The notes: generated by a model from the sequence alone, not told the origin. A stretch of DNA of 64,000 bases from Winogradskyella wichelsiae (GCF_013403925.1 NZ_JABFDJ010000003.1:186001-250000), one strand, 5' to 3'; positions 35,115-44,901 are shown, counted from the stretch's first letter. Program-made: numbers and translations.

Positions 35115-36008
35115 TTATAAAAGTGTTTGTTGCGTATTTAAGTGCTCATTAGGAATTTTCAAATGAGTGCCTAATTCTGCATTTAATTGCTTTATTAAAT
35201 ACGAAGAAAGCAATGGTGATGCTTCCTCTATATTTTGATGCACAAAGAAGTTTATTTCCTTAATACCATTTTCTTTCCAATGTTTTAAACGTTTTACCCA
35301 ATCATCTAATCTTGCATAATCACTTTGATGATTAGCACCAACATAGCGCACAAAAGCTCTAGAATTTGTTAATCGCATGTGCATAATATCGCGTCTACCC
35401 GCGCTATCTACAATTATATTTGAGATATTATTTTCTTCTAAAAGAAGATATAAATCTTCAGATATAGCTTTATCATTATACCAATCTGTATGTCTAAACT
35501 CAACAGCTAGCGGAATTTCTTTAGGCCAACTTTCTGCAAAATCAATAACCTTTTCAAAATCTTTAGGTGCAAAATTGTTATGCATTTGTAAAAATACACA
35601 ACCTAATTTTTCTTTTAGGTTTATAACACTATTTAAATAATGATCTACAATAGGGGTGATTGTTTCATTTAAACGTTTCCAATGACTAATCTCTTGGTTT
35701 ATTTTCGGAAAGAACTTAAAATTAAGAGGTGTTTTATCGTACCATTTTGAAAATTGCTCTGGAGGAAAAATTCGGTAAAATGTAGCATTCAATTCAATAG
35801 CGTTAAATTGACTAGAATAATATTCTAACTCATCTTTAGTTCCTTTTGGATAAAACCCTTTTAAATCAGCTTTATTCCACTTAGCACAACCTACAGAAAT
35901 ATTAGTTAGTTCTGATGGGTTTTTGTGTAACATTTTTAAGGTCTCTGAATGATCAGGGGGCAAAGTAAAATCAATATTACCAGGGTCATCTACACGTCCA
36001 AATTTCAT
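35115..36008 (-). CDS. DUF72 family protein (YecE-like)
   Basis: A TIM-barrel DUF72 protein: ISVGCAKWNKADLKGFYP (about 35-52), FNAIELNATFYRIFP, VFLQMHNNFAPKDF, AVEFRHTDWY and the C-terminal FVHQNIEEASPLL. Family members are linked to iron-sulfur or nucleic acid metabolism in some predictions but have no settled role. The start is ATG 36008 (297 residues); an in-frame ATG two codons earlier (36014) is also possible. A TATCTTTG box lies at 36026-36033. Confidence 0.92.
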   Translation of the reverse strand: MKFGRVDDPGNIDFTLPPDHSETLKMLHKNPSELTNISVGCAKWNKADLKGFYPKGTKDELEYYSSQFNAIELNATFYRIFPPEQFSKWYDKTPLNFKFFPKINQEISHWKRLNETITPIVDHYLNSVINLKEKLGCVFLQMHNNFAPKDFEKVIDFAESWPKEIPLAVEFRHTDWYNDKAISEDLYLLLEENNISNIIVDSAGRRDIMHMRLTNSRAFVRYVGANHQSDYARLDDWVKRLKHWKENGIKEINFFVHQNIEEASPLLSSYLIKQLNAELGTHLKIPNEHLNTQQTLL

Positions 36009-36025
36009 AAGCAATTTATTTTACT

Positions 36026-36033
36026 CAAAGATA
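36026..36033 (-). promoter_or_regulatory. -7 element of the DUF72 gene promoter
   Basis: TATCTTTG on the minus strand fits TAnnTTTG and lies 18 bases before the chosen start, a short leader typical of this phylum. Confidence 0.5.
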
Positions 36034-36192
36034 AAGCTTAAAGCATTTTGTTTAAGTCGAAAAGAGATATGATTATTCTATATTAGAATTGCATTTGTTA
36101 ATAACCACGTTAACAACATATTTTTCAACTAATTAATTGAGGTCTGTTAATACTTAATTTTAATAAAAATTAATCCTAAAATAACCTTCACT

Positions 36193-36609
36193 ATGACTTC
36201 ACGAACCGAAGACTTATTAGCTTTAAGACCTACAATTGCTTCTGCTAAAATCTATGACAACATGGGTGCTGAAGAGTTGTTTCAAAACAAAACAATACGA
36301 CCTGTTGTTAAGTTTCAACACAATTTATTAATTGCTGTGTTTAAAAATTATATTACCAAGCACAAAAATGTGTTTTATGAGCTTTCTTTAGAAAAGCAAT
36401 TAAGTTACATTGATAATGCAACACATAAGGATACTAAATTCAGGAATTCCATTAAAGGAATGATTATAGGTCAGTTTTCTGTTGAAGAGTATCAATTGTA
36501 CATACAGCATTCTTCTGCTTTAAATAAACGAATGATGAATATTGTTAAAGAGCGATTAATAGACAGTATTCAAGTTTTAGCAACAAATGAAATTCTTAAG
36601 GCGGTTTAG
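36193..36609 (+). CDS. Conserved flavobacterial hypothetical protein
   Basis: A 138-residue soluble, helical protein. I recognise the opening (LLALRPTIASAKIYDNMGAEELFQNKTIRP) only as that of a flavobacterial protein sometimes misnamed glyoxalase in annotations; no glyoxalase metal motif is present. The gene precedes the GreA-like gene by 8 bases, so the two are one unit. Function unknown. Confidence 0.8.
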   Translation: MTSRTEDLLALRPTIASAKIYDNMGAEELFQNKTIRPVVKFQHNLLIAVFKNYITKHKNVFYELSLEKQLSYIDNATHKDTKFRNSIKGMIIGQFSVEEYQLYIQHSSALNKRMMNIVKERLIDSIQVLATNEILKAV

Positions 36610-36617
36610 TTTCTGCA

Positions 36618-37064
36618 ATGAAAATAAAAACACAATTATTAGACCTTTGTAATCTTCTCGTTAATAAGCGCATTAAAGATTACAAAAATGAGATAGATTT
36701 AATAAAAGAATCTATTGAAAGTAATGATAAAGTAAGTAATGAGCAGGATGATTCTGGGAATTCTAAACTTTTAGATGACCTTGAAAAGAACATGAATTAT
36801 CTTGGTGATGCACAAAAGAACAAGGACTATTTACAGCTTATTCGTCCAAATTTAGTTTCAGAGCAGGTTGTTTTAGGCAGTATTGTAAAAACAGATAGTC
36901 TTTCTTTTTTTATAGCCATTAGTATTGGCAAAATAGAAATTGAAACTCAAGACTATTACATAATCTCTCTGCAATCACCGATAGGACAACATGTAAAATC
37001 GAAGTCTAAAGGGCATCAATTTGAATTTAACAGTAAAAGATATACAATTACAGAAGTCTTATAA
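36618..37064 (+). CDS. GreA/GreB-like protein
   Basis: A 148-residue protein with a helical, probably coiled-coil N-terminal half (about 1-75) and a C-terminal FKBP-like half containing SPIGQHVKSKSKGHQFEFN and YTITEV, similar to the SPlGkAllGkkvGD end of GreA/GreB. It may bind RNA polymerase or its secondary channel, but the acidic tip of true Gre factors is not clear. It follows the 138-residue gene closely and converges on the DUF2461 gene with a 6-base overlap. Confidence 0.7.
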   Translation: MKIKTQLLDLCNLLVNKRIKDYKNEIDLIKESIESNDKVSNEQDDSGNSKLLDDLEKNMNYLGDAQKNKDYLQLIRPNLVSEQVVLGSIVKTDSLSFFIAISIGKIEIETQDYYIISLQSPIGQHVKSKSKGHQFEFNSKRYTITEVL

Positions 37065-37736
37065 TATTGTTTCACCATTTAAGTTAGTGGTTAAAACATC
37101 GCTCATGTAATTAAAAAATGGTTTTACATCTATAAACGCCTTATTAACGTTTGTTATAAAATCATCAGCTAAAACCTCACTATCCGTATACTTTTTAACA
37201 AATATAAATTGCTTTTTTCTTATTAAGTCTATGGATGGATGTTCTTTATTAAATCCTTTAGGTGCTGTTTTTAATTCTTCACCTGTAAAATCTCCCCAAG
37301 TCGATTTAAAGGCTTCATCGTTTAAAATGTCTCGCATTTCTGAGTCGTCCATTTCAAACTCTTTCCTTATGCGTAATAAATCTTCCTTACTGGGGTCCCA
37401 AAATCCTGTTGCAATAAATGATTCATTATTAGGTTGAATGTGTACATAGTAACCGCCACGTAATTCTGGTTTCTTTCTGGCATAAGAACCACTAAAATGT
37501 GTTTTATAAGGTAATTTGTTTTTAGAAAAACGGACATCTCTGTAAATTCTAAAAATTTTAATTTTTTCTATTTGATCATGAACATTCATTAATTCTCCTA
37601 AATAGTTATAAGAAGTCTTCATCTTTGCTTCAATCGCTTTAAATTCTGGTTTGTGTTCGTTAAACCAATCACGATCGTTGTTTTTTTCAAGCTTTTTAAA
37701 AAATGTAAATACTTCTTTAGGGATAGAATGATTCAT
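37059..37736 (-). CDS. DUF2461 / TIGR02453 family protein
   Basis: A 225-residue protein with family landmarks FFKKLEKNNDRDWFNEHKPEF (about 12-32), IFRIYRDVRFSKNKLPYKTH and GGYYVHIQPNNESFIATGFW. The biochemical role is unknown. It has no signal peptide. It overlaps the end of the GreA-like gene by 6 bases on the opposite strand. A terminator and a small lipoprotein gene lie upstream. Confidence 0.92.
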   Translation of the reverse strand: MNHSIPKEVFTFFKKLEKNNDRDWFNEHKPEFKAIEAKMKTSYNYLGELMNVHDQIEKIKIFRIYRDVRFSKNKLPYKTHFSGSYARKKPELRGGYYVHIQPNNESFIATGFWDPSKEDLLRIRKEFEMDDSEMRDILNDEAFKSTWGDFTGEELKTAPKGFNKEHPSIDLIRKKQFIFVKKYTDSEVLADDFITNVNKAFIDVKPFFNYMSDVLTTNLNGETIL

Positions 37737-37764
37737 AGGAATTAAAATTTGTATAAAAATATAA

Positions 37765-37789
37765 AAAAGCCATCTTAACGATGGCTTTT
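37765..37789 (-). terminator. Terminator after the small lipoprotein gene
   Basis: AAAAGCCATC and GATGGCTTTT form a 10-bp stem with a 5-base loop, 35 bases beyond the lipoprotein stop. Confidence 0.85.
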
Positions 37790-37823
37790 AGTATTATAAT
37801 ATTATTGTAATTAACATTAAAGA

Positions 37824-37988
37824 TTAATCTACTGCATCTTCAACATCATCAGCTGCATCTTCCATTGCATCACCTGTATCATCAACAGCATCTTCGATTT
37901 TATCTCCTGTATCTTTTTGCTCTCTACAACTTGTAGTCATTAAACTTAAACTAAATAGCGCTATAAATACGTAACTAAATTTTTTCAT
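37824..37988 (-). CDS. Small acidic lipoprotein
   Basis: A 54-residue gene: a lipoprotein signal MKKFSYVFIALFSLSLMTTS with Cys21 as lipidation site, then a very acidic repeat-like tail (DKIEDAVDD, DAMEDAADD, DVEDAVD). Heptad-like spacing suggests an amphipathic helix. Similar short acidic lipoproteins are frequent in flavobacteria; the function is unknown. It ends in its own terminator. It lies between mscS-like and DUF2461 genes on the same strand. Confidence 0.8.
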   Translation of the reverse strand: MKKFSYVFIALFSLSLMTTSCREQKDTGDKIEDAVDDTGDAMEDAADDVEDAVD

Positions 37989-38097
37989 CTTGATTGTTTT
38001 TATTTGGTTATTGTTATAACAAATATCGTTAAGTCGGTTTTATTTGGTTTGCTCTTATCCTAAGAGTTTTAACTCATTAGCCTAATAGCTAATTTTT

Positions 38098-39000
38098 TTA
38101 TTTCTTAGATGTTGACGCTTTTGGTCCTGAAGAGTTTAAATCTAATTTATTATTGAACTCTAAAGTTCTTATAGGGAATGGAATATTGATACCTTCTGCA
38201 TCATAAGCCTTTTTAATTGCAATAATTGCATCCGTTTTTGCCTTTAATTTTTCGAGCATACTTTCTGCTTCTATCCAAAATCTACATAAATAATTAATTG
38301 AACTATCACCAAATTCGGTATAATAAAACTCTACATCTTCTGGTGAATTTATCTGATCAAAAGTATTAGCAATAACGTCCTTTGTAATTTTCTGTACTTT
38401 TTCTAAATCAGATTCATAACCAACCCCACATTCTAAGAAGATTCTCATTTTGGTGGTTAATGAATAATTTTTTAAAGGATTTTCTAAAATTGTTTTATTG
38501 GGAATAATAACAATATTGTTATCTGCTTCTTTTAAGGTAAAATCTTTTAAATTAATATCTATAACTTCACCTGAAAAACCCGTAGTTTCTACCCAATTAC
38601 CTATTTGAATCTTCTTTCTAAAAGATAATACAAGTCCTGCAAATGTATTGGCAATAGTTCCCTGGAGTGCTAAACCAATGGCTAAACCAACAACACCAGC
38701 ACCAGCAAGTAATGATGTTAATGCTTTACCTAAGTTTAAAACTCCTAAAGCGATAAATAACCCTAAAGCGACAACCAAAACGGCAACAACCCGAGACAAG
38801 GCGTTTTTTATTGAATCTTGTTCAACACGATTATCAACCATTTTTTTAACAAGTCTGCTTACGTATTTTGCAGCAAAATAGGAAATAACCAACACCAAAA
38901 TGGCTAATATAAAATTCGGAATGTTTTCAATAATGGCGTTAAACCATCCGATAAGTTTATCTATTAAATTTCCTAGAGCAGCATTAAATTGGTCTTTCAT
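38098..39000 (-). CDS. Small MscS-type mechanosensitive channel
   Basis: A 300-residue channel with three N-terminal helices and the MscS core: pore helix LLAGAGVVGLAIGLALQGTIANTFAG with Gly/Ala packing, GNWVETTGFSGEVIDINLKDF and VVIPNKTILENPLKNYS. The length matches E. coli MscS (286). It gates under membrane tension in osmotic downshock. The start is ATG 39000 (MKDQFNAALG); an upstream in-frame ATG (39030) would add ten basic residues. Confidence 0.94.
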   Translation of the reverse strand: MKDQFNAALGNLIDKLIGWFNAIIENIPNFILAILVLVISYFAAKYVSRLVKKMVDNRVEQDSIKNALSRVVAVLVVALGLFIALGVLNLGKALTSLLAGAGVVGLAIGLALQGTIANTFAGLVLSFRKKIQIGNWVETTGFSGEVIDINLKDFTLKEADNNIVIIPNKTILENPLKNYSLTTKMRIFLECGVGYESDLEKVQKITKDVIANTFDQINSPEDVEFYYTEFGDSSINYLCRFWIEAESMLEKLKAKTDAIIAIKKAYDAEGINIPFPIRTLEFNNKLDLNSSGPKASTSKK

Positions 39001-39302
39001 AAAAGCAGTTTTTTTTGTTATCCAACGCAAATATCCATGATAAACATTTATATATGTTGCTCTAATCCTATAAGTCTTAACCCTAATAGGTTTTTAAAAA
39101 TTCAGAATAACGCATTATATAAGGTTCATATTTAAAATTCTATAATTTGATGATCTTTAAATTAAAAAATGATTAAAATAGTGTGTTTTGACGAATTTAG
39201 ACCTTAAACATGTCTCTCAATGTTAATTGTTCTAAAATAAATTTGTGAATTGTGATAATTTTTATTATCATGCACCACTTTTTAAAAACAATCATAATAT
39301 TT

Positions 39303-39524
39303 ATGGGTAGACCAGCAACAAGACCAACAGCACTCAAAGACGGTTTCTATATTGAGATAAGAAACAAGGGCTCAAAATCAGGTGTAAAACTTTACAGTGG
39401 CACCAAGTTACAGATGCATCGTGCTATAAAAATGTACGAACGCTCTAAAGAAGTTATAATTTTAGGTGAATCTGTAAATGGTAAATTTGTAGATAAAGAA
39501 CCAAAATTACATGTTGCCGATTAA
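39303..39524 (+). CDS. Small conserved hypothetical protein
   Basis: ATG 39303 gives 73 residues beginning MGRPATRPTALKDGFYIE, with RNKGSKSGVKLYS and MYERSKEVIILGE. This pattern is well conserved in flavobacteria from memory, where it is always hypothetical. The basic N-terminus suggests nucleic acid contact but nothing is proven. An upstream ATG (39252) would add hydrophobic residues and is less likely. A hairpin at 39621-39655 follows. Confidence 0.8.
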   Translation: MGRPATRPTALKDGFYIEIRNKGSKSGVKLYSGTKLQMHRAIKMYERSKEVIILGESVNGKFVDKEPKLHVAD

Positions 39525-39620
39525 TTTTCTTTTTTAAACATTAATAAATGTCATAAGGAAACAAGTGCAATGATTTATTTTTAAATGAATTGAAAGATAA
39601 ATCAAATATTAAACCAAAAT

Positions 39621-39655
39621 AAAAAGGTATGAGTTTTTTCAACTCATACCTTTTT
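39621..39655. terminator. Bidirectional terminator
   Basis: AAAAAGGTATGAGTT and AACTCATACCTTTTT form a 15-bp stem with a 5-base loop between the converging small hypothetical gene and truA. Confidence 0.92.
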
Positions 39656-39657
39656 AT

Positions 39658-40443
39658 TTATTCAAAGTTTACTGAATGTAGAATTAAACCTGAAGCTGGT
39701 GCTATATAATCCATAACTTCAGTACTCTCATATTTTAAAGTTGCTTCAATATACTCTAAAGTAAGATCCCCTCTACCTAACTTTATTAAGCAGCCAAACA
39801 TTAACCGGATTTGATTCCGCATAAATCCCTTACCTACAACTTTAAGCACGTAAGATTTCTCTGGAAAAAAGCTAGCCGTATAAATATCATTTTCAACTAG
39901 CTCACAGCCTTCAATAGTTCTAATATATTCTCCTTTATCTGTTGCACGGTAACAATAGGTTTTAAAATTATGAGTCCCCAAAAATAACTGTGCACCTTTT
40001 TTCATTAACTCAACATCTAAAGGTTCTAAAATAGTCGTCATAATTGGTGCACAAAACGGATGGTTTTTCTGACCTTCTGAAAACACATAGTGGTATTCCT
40101 TTAACTTAGAATCTTGAATGATATTAAATTTCTTATCAACTTCTTTAATGGATAACGCACGTATATCTTGTGGTAAATTATGATTAAAGAGCGCTAAAAA
40201 TTCATCAAAATCTTGAATCGGTTCATTATAAATAAATAACTCTAAAGCCGCTTCATTTGCAGACACCATAGCATCTGTTCTACCTGCTCCTAAAGTTTTA
40301 AACCTTGTATCTTGAAGAATATATTTCAATGTACGGTCTATCATAAGATGTACCGTCTTAACATCGGGTTGTTTTTGCCAACCATGAAAACGATAGCCTA
40401 AATACTGAATTTTAATAAGGTAATAAAAACGTTTATCAAACAT
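39658..40443 (-). CDS. truA: tRNA pseudouridine synthase A-like protein
   Basis: A 261-residue TruA-like enzyme: YYLIKIQYLGYRFHGWQKQP at the N-terminus, the catalytic loop LGAGRTDAMVSANEAAL with the nucleophilic Asp, and VVGKGFMRNQIRLMFG. It would isomerise uridines in the anticodon arm (positions 38-40). Flavobacteria often have more than one TruA paralogue, so this could be a divergent one. It ends three bases from a strong terminator. It lies downstream of the his operon in the same direction (46 bases after hisIE). Confidence 0.88.
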   Translation of the reverse strand: MFDKRFYYLIKIQYLGYRFHGWQKQPDVKTVHLMIDRTLKYILQDTRFKTLGAGRTDAMVSANEAALELFIYNEPIQDFDEFLALFNHNLPQDIRALSIKEVDKKFNIIQDSKLKEYHYVFSEGQKNHPFCAPIMTTILEPLDVELMKKGAQLFLGTHNFKTYCYRATDKGEYIRTIEGCELVENDIYTASFFPEKSYVLKVVGKGFMRNQIRLMFGCLIKLGRGDLTLEYIEATLKYESTEVMDYIAPASGLILHSVNFE

Positions 40444-40489
40444 ATAATAATGAGGAACTCTAATTTATTAATGACTCTAAAAGCAATGT

Positions 40490-41092
40490 CTATTTTTTAT
40501 TTCTTAATTTCAATACAGACACAACATCATCAATTTTAAAACCTTTGGCTTGCAATAACATTAGGTAATGAAATAATAAATCTGCACTTTCTTCTAAAAA
40601 TAAGTGATCATTATCGTCTTTTGCTTCAATAACAACTTCTACAGCCTCTTCCCCTACTTTTTGAGCGATCTTATTAATCCCCTTTGCAAATAAAGATGCA
40701 ACATATGACTTTTCTGAATCAGCAGCATTTATACGAGATTCAATGGTGCTCTCTAATTCAGAAATAAAACCGTAAGATGTTACATTATCTTGGTTCCAAC
40801 ACGTATCAGTTCCTTTATGACATGTTGGGCCTTTTGGATTTACTTTTATTAATAAAGAATCACTATCGCAATCTAATTTAATATCTACTAAATTTAAAAC
40901 ATTACCGCTTTCTTCACCTTTAGTCCAAAGACGTTGCTTTGTTCTACTAAAAAAAGTGACTAATTTAGACTCTAATGTTTTTTTAAGCGCTTCAGCATTC
41001 ATGTAACCTAACATTAATACTTTGTCTGTGTTATTATCTTGAATAATAGCAGGCACTAATCCATCTGGATTTTTATTGAAATCTACGTTCAT
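40490..41092 (-). CDS. hisIE: Bifunctional phosphoribosyl-AMP cyclohydrolase / phosphoribosyl-ATP pyrophosphohydrolase
   Basis: Residues 1-110 are HisI: FFSRTKQRLWTKGEESGN, CDSDSLLI and CHKGTDTCW carrying zinc and magnesium ligands. Residues 112-200 are HisE (IAQKVGEEAVEVVIEAK, ESADLLFHYLML). The fused enzyme performs steps 2 and 3 of histidine synthesis. It is the last gene of the his operon, 72 bases after hisF, and the fusion order is the common one. Length (200) is normal. Confidence 0.97.
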   Translation of the reverse strand: MNVDFNKNPDGLVPAIIQDNNTDKVLMLGYMNAEALKKTLESKLVTFFSRTKQRLWTKGEESGNVLNLVDIKLDCDSDSLLIKVNPKGPTCHKGTDTCWNQDNVTSYGFISELESTIESRINAADSEKSYVASLFAKGINKIAQKVGEEAVEVVIEAKDDNDHLFLEESADLLFHYLMLLQAKGFKIDDVVSVLKLRNKK

Positions 41093-41164
41093 AATATATT
41101 AATTTCGTCTCATCGACTATTTTATTTGGGGTTGATTGTAAGATATATCTAAGTAATATTTTTG

Positions 41165-41920
41165 CTATAGTCTTACAGGTATGCCCTTTATTCTTAATTC
41201 TTCTTTTAATTCTAATATTGGAATTTCGCCAAAGTGAAATACACTAGCAGCCAATGCTGCATCTGCTTTTCCGTCTTTAAAAGTATCTACAAAATGTTGA
41301 ATGGTTCCTGCGCCACCAGAAGCTATAATTGGAATATTTACCAAATCTGACAACTTAGCCAAAGCCTCATTTGCAAAACCAGCTTTTGTACCATCATGAT
41401 TCATTGATGTAAATAAAATTTCACCTGCTCCGCGTTGTTCTACTTCTTTTGCCCAATCGAATAAATTTAATTCTGTCGGAATTGTGCCTCCTGCTAAATG
41501 TACAAGCCACTCGCCATCAACTTCTTTTGCATCGATAGCAACTACAACACATTGACTTCCAAATTTTTCTGAAAGCTCATTAATTAATTCTGGTCGTTTT
41601 ACAGCGGAAGAATTAATAGACACTTTATCTGCACCACAATGCAACAGATTATCGACATCTTCTATAGAAGAAATTCCGCCACCAACTGTAAAAGGAATAT
41701 TAACTTGTTCTGCTACTTTTAAAACCATATCATGCATGGTTTTTCTGTTTTCTAAGGTTGCAGCGATGTCTAAAAACACCAGTTCATCAGCTCCTAAATC
41801 GGCATATTGTTTTGCTAAAACTACAGGATCTCCTGCATCTCTTAAGTCTACAAAATTAACTCCTTTTACAGTTCTTCCGTTTTTAATATCTAAACAAGGG
41901 ACTATTCGTTTTGTTAACAT
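41165..41920 (-). CDS. hisF: Imidazole glycerol phosphate synthase cyclase subunit
   Basis: A 251-residue TIM barrel opening [20 protein letters not shown] with catalytic Asp11 and [11 protein letters not shown], and phosphate-binding VGGGIS and ASGGAG loops. With HisH it converts PRFAR and ammonia to imidazole glycerol phosphate and AICAR. The gene lies 141 bases after hisA (129 with that gene's full sequence), the gap being filled by an interspersed repeat. Confidence 0.98.
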   Translation of the reverse strand: MLTKRIVPCLDIKNGRTVKGVNFVDLRDAGDPVVLAKQYADLGADELVFLDIAATLENRKTMHDMVLKVAEQVNIPFTVGGGISSIEDVDNLLHCGADKVSINSSAVKRPELINELSEKFGSQCVVVAIDAKEVDGEWLVHLAGGTIPTELNLFDWAKEVEQRGAGEILFTSMNHDGTKAGFANEALAKLSDLVNIPIIASGGAGTIQHFVDTFKDGKADAALAASVFHFGEIPILELKEELRIKGIPVRL

Positions 41921-42010
41921 CTGTTTTGTTGTTATTTCTACCTAAGTAGAAACATTAATTTATGTGATTTTAAAAATCAATTTTTCTATAATAATTATAC
42001 AAAGCATTTA

Positions 42011-42056
42011 CTTCTCGATACCATTTTTTCGTAACTCAAAACCACTCGAAGTGACG
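42011..42056. repeat. Interspersed repeat (TTCTCGATACA...CACTCGAAGTGACG type)
   Basis: CTTCTCGATACC...CACTCGAAGTGACG in the hisA-hisF gap. Its ends match the copy at 45958-46003, and more distantly 44856-44901 and the inverted copy at 44803-44848. Confidence 0.65.
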
Positions 42057-42061
42057 ATTGG

Positions 42062-42778
42062 CTATAGAAATTGTTCTAATTCTTTTAGGCTAATTCTATT
42101 TTCATAGATTGCTTTTCCAATGATGACACCGTCACAGCCCATTTCTAATAATTTTGGTAATTCATCAAATTTAGAAATTCCGCCAGAAGCTATTAACTTA
42201 ATAGCTTTCGCACTTTCTAAAATGCGTTTATAAAGCTCAAAAGAAGGACCTTCTAACATTCCGTCTTTTGAAATATCAGTACAAATAACATCTGTAATTC
42301 CTTTAGATTGATAGTCTTTAATAAATGGAATAACTTCTAAATCACTTTCTTCTTGCCAACCACTAATTGCAATTTTTTCATTATTACAATCTGCTCCAAG
42401 AATTATTTTATCTGAGCCAAATTTAGAAATCCAACCTTCAAATACTTCCGGGTTTTTAACAGCAATACTTCCTCCTGTAATCTGATTTGCTCCAGATTGA
42501 AATGCTATTTTTAAATCTTCATCAGATTTTAATCCTCCGCCAAAATCAATTTTTAAATTTGTTTGGGTTGCAATTTTTTCAAGCACTTTATAATTAACTA
42601 TATGACTCGCTTTTGCACCATCTAAATCTACAACGTGTAAATACTGAATCCCTGCATCTTCAAAAGCTTTTGCGACTTCTAAAGGATTCTCGTTATATAT
42701 TTTTTTTGTGTCGTAATCGCCTTTGGTTAAACGCACACATTTTCCGTCAATAATATCTATGGCTGGGATTATTCTCAT
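42062..42778 (-). CDS. hisA: Phosphoribosylformimino-AICAR ribotide isomerase
   Basis: A 238-residue TIM barrel starting [20 protein letters not shown] with the catalytic Asp8 and [20 protein letters not shown] and [13 protein letters not shown] loops. It carries out the Amadori isomerisation in step 4 of histidine synthesis. ATG 42778 is preferred because HisA proteins begin MRIIPAID; an ATG four codons earlier (42790) exists. It follows hisH by about 100 bases with a short repeat in between. Confidence 0.97.
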   Translation of the reverse strand: MRIIPAIDIIDGKCVRLTKGDYDTKKIYNENPLEVAKAFEDAGIQYLHVVDLDGAKASHIVNYKVLEKIATQTNLKIDFGGGLKSDEDLKIAFQSGANQITGGSIAVKNPEVFEGWISKFGSDKIILGADCNNEKIAISGWQEESDLEVIPFIKDYQSKGITDVICTDISKDGMLEGPSFELYKRILESAKAIKLIASGGISKFDELPKLLEMGCDGVIIGKAIYENRISLKELEQFL

Positions 42779-42836
42779 AACATTTTCCACTAAAATGGAA
42801 TTTCTTTTTTAATTAATAACTATTTCTGTCAAGACC

Positions 42837-42859
42837 TTTCGACTCCGCTCAAGGTGACA
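42837..42859. repeat. Interspersed repeat (TTTCGACTCCGCTCAAGGTGACA)
   Basis: A short element in the hisH-hisA gap; sequences of this form are common between flavobacterial genes. Its ends TCGA...GTGAC echo the neighbouring repeats. Confidence 0.5.
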
Positions 42860-42879
42860 TTTATTAATGTTTTAAAATC

Positions 42880-43461
42880 TTAAAGTTCAATAAAATTCTT
42901 CAACAATTGCTCACCGGCTTTACTACTTTTTTCAGGATGAAATTGTACACCATAAAAATTACCATTCTCTAATGCTGAAGCATATTCTAATTCGTAATCT
43001 GAAGTTGCAATAGATGCTTCACATTGTTCAGCGTAATAACTATGCACCAAGTACATATGTTCTTTTTCTTTAATACCTTTAAATAAATCAGATTTTAAGT
43101 TAGAAATGGTATTCCATCCCATTTGAGGCACTTTTACCTGATTAGAAAATTGCTTGACATTCACATCAAAAATACCAAGTCCTTTGGTATCGCCTTCTTC
43201 ACTATGCTTACACATTAGTTGCATGCCTAAACAAATCCCTAAAACGGGTTGTTTTAACGTTGGAATTAATTGATCTAAACCACTTTGTTGTAATTTAATC
43301 ATGGCAGAACTTGCTTCACCAACCCCTGGGAAAATTACTTTATCTGATGTTTTAATTTCTTCTGGATTATCAGTTAAAATAGCTTCGTATCCTAAACGTT
43401 GAAAAGCAAATTGTATGCTTTTAATGTTTCCTGCGCCGTAATTTACTATTGATAGTTTCAT
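42880..43461 (-). CDS. hisH: Imidazole glycerol phosphate synthase glutaminase subunit
   Basis: A 193-residue class I glutamine amidotransferase: MKLSIVNYGAGNIKSIQFAF, oxyanion VFPGVGEA, nucleophile elbow LGICLGMQLM (Cys about 76), and the triad HPEKSSKAG near the end. It delivers ammonia to HisF. The gene lies between hisB and hisA in the operon, with an 87-base gap to hisB occupied by an inverted-repeat element. Confidence 0.98.
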   Translation of the reverse strand: MKLSIVNYGAGNIKSIQFAFQRLGYEAILTDNPEEIKTSDKVIFPGVGEASSAMIKLQQSGLDQLIPTLKQPVLGICLGMQLMCKHSEEGDTKGLGIFDVNVKQFSNQVKVPQMGWNTISNLKSDLFKGIKEKEHMYLVHSYYAEQCEASIATSDYELEYASALENGNFYGVQFHPEKSSKAGEQLLKNFIEL

Positions 43462-43472
43462 TGACAGTTTAT

Positions 43473-43499
43473 TGTCATTCCTGCGAAGGCAGGAATCTA
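43473..43499. repeat. Interspersed inverted repeat (GTCATTCCTGCGAAGGCAGGAATCT)
   Basis: ATTCCTGC and GCAGGAAT form an 8-bp hairpin. A related copy is at 44691-44716. The element lies in the hisB-hisH gap. Confidence 0.65.
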
Positions 43500-43548
43500 T
43501 TAGTTTTATTATTGTGGTTTCCTGTTTCTCAAGAATAACAAAATACGA

Positions 43549-44682
43549 TTACAGCATTCCTTTTGTTGATGGTAAAATCATTTTTTCAACATCTTGTTTT
43601 ACAGCCATTTTAATCGCTTTTGCAAACGCTTTAAAAATAGCTTCAATTTTATGATGTTCGTTATTACCTTCTACTTTAATATTTAGGTTACACTTTGCGC
43701 CGTCTGTAAACGATTTAAAAAAGTGAAAAAACATTTCTGTTGGCATTTTACCAATCATTTCACGTTTAAATTCAGCCTCCCAAACAAGCCAATTACGACC
43801 TCCAAAGTCAATACCAACCTGTGCTAAACAATCGTCCATTGGTAAAGAGAATCCGTAACGTTCAATACCTAATTTATTACCTAAAGTTGTTGCAAACAAT
43901 TCACCTAAAGCAATAGCTGTATCTTCAATAGTATGATGTTCATCAACTTCTAAATCTCCATCAACTTTAATATTTAAATCGAGTTGCCCATGACGAGAAA
44001 TCTGATCGAGCATATGATCGAAAAATGCAATTCCGGTATCAATATTACTTTTCCCTGTGCCATCAAGATTTAAATCGATCTTAATTTTAGTTTCGTTAGT
44101 GTTTCTTTCAATACTTCCTACGCGTTCCGTAGTTTTAAGAAACTTATAAATCACTTCCCAATCGTTTGTTTCTAAAGCTATAAATTCTTCCAAATCCTTA
44201 TTGCTAACGGTAACTTCATCAGTTCCAAAATTGGTATTATCATTAATAAAAATCCCCTTAGCTCCAAGGTTTTTCGCTAATTCAACATCTGTAAGTCTAT
44301 CTCCAATAACAAATGAATTCTTTAGATCATAATCTTCAGAAAAATACTTTGTTAATAGGCCTGTATTTGGTTTACGTGTAGGTGCATTATCTTTTGCAAA
44401 CGTTCGGTCTATAAATTGTTCCTTAAAAACAACACCTTCTGCTTCAAAAGTCTTTAGAACGAAATTATGAACAGGCCAAAATGTATCTTCAGGATATACT
44501 TCCGTCCCTAAACCATCTTGGTTGGTAATCATCACAATTTCAAAATTTAATTCTTTAGCAATTTTACTCAAATATTGAAATACTTTTGGATAGAATTCTA
44601 ATTTTTCGAACCCATCAATTTGTTCGTCTGCTGGTTCTTTAATTAAAGTGCCGTCTCTGTCTATGAATAATACTGGTTTCAT
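43549..44682 (-). CDS. hisB: Bifunctional histidinol phosphatase / imidazole glycerol phosphate dehydratase
   Basis: Residues 1-165 are a HAD phosphatase ([12 protein letters not shown] with the two Asp at 8 and 10; ITNQDG; zinc-loop region). Residues 185-377 are [32 protein letters not shown] and [15 protein letters not shown] holding the manganese-binding His/Glu clusters. It performs the dehydration and dephosphorylation steps. The fusion matches enteric HisB. Length 377 is slightly longer than E. coli's 355. Confidence 0.97.
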   Translation of the reverse strand: MKPVLFIDRDGTLIKEPADEQIDGFEKLEFYPKVFQYLSKIAKELNFEIVMITNQDGLGTEVYPEDTFWPVHNFVLKTFEAEGVVFKEQFIDRTFAKDNAPTRKPNTGLLTKYFSEDYDLKNSFVIGDRLTDVELAKNLGAKGIFINDNTNFGTDEVTVSNKDLEEFIALETNDWEVIYKFLKTTERVGSIERNTNETKIKIDLNLDGTGKSNIDTGIAFFDHMLDQISRHGQLDLNIKVDGDLEVDEHHTIEDTAIALGELFATTLGNKLGIERYGFSLPMDDCLAQVGIDFGGRNWLVWEAEFKREMIGKMPTEMFFHFFKSFTDGAKCNLNIKVEGNNEHHKIEAIFKAFAKAIKMAVKQDVEKMILPSTKGML

Positions 44683-44690
44683 ATGTTACT

Positions 44691-44716
44691 GTCATTCCTA
44701 CACAGGCAGGAATCTA
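44691..44716. repeat. Interspersed inverted repeat (GTCATTCCTACACAGGCAGGAATCTA)
   Basis: Related to the copy at 43473-43499. An inverted relative (TGGATTCCACTTCAATTACG, ending AATGACA) follows at about 44740-44768, so both ends of the hisC-hisB gap section pair as a longer inverted structure. Confidence 0.6.
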
Positions 44717-44802
44717 ATTTTAGATTAATAATTTATTTGTGGATTCCACTTCAATTACGTAATGACAAACGTTACGATAATTGAATTAACGTTTTATTAT
44801 TG

Positions 44803-44901
44803 TCGTCAATTCAAGTGATTTTCTATTTAAAAAAAATTGCATCGAGAATAATATACATCTCGATATAAATTTTGAAAAGTCAAAATTCACTCGATGTGAC
44901 G
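44803..44901. repeat. Two inverted copies of the TTCTCGAT...GTGACG repeat
   Basis: 44856-44901 reads forward (CATCTCGATA...CACTCGATGTGACG); 44803-44848 reads as the reverse complement (TTCTCGATGCAATTTT... ending CACTTGAATTGACG). Together they make a large inverted repeat in the 224-base hisC-hisB gap. Confidence 0.6.
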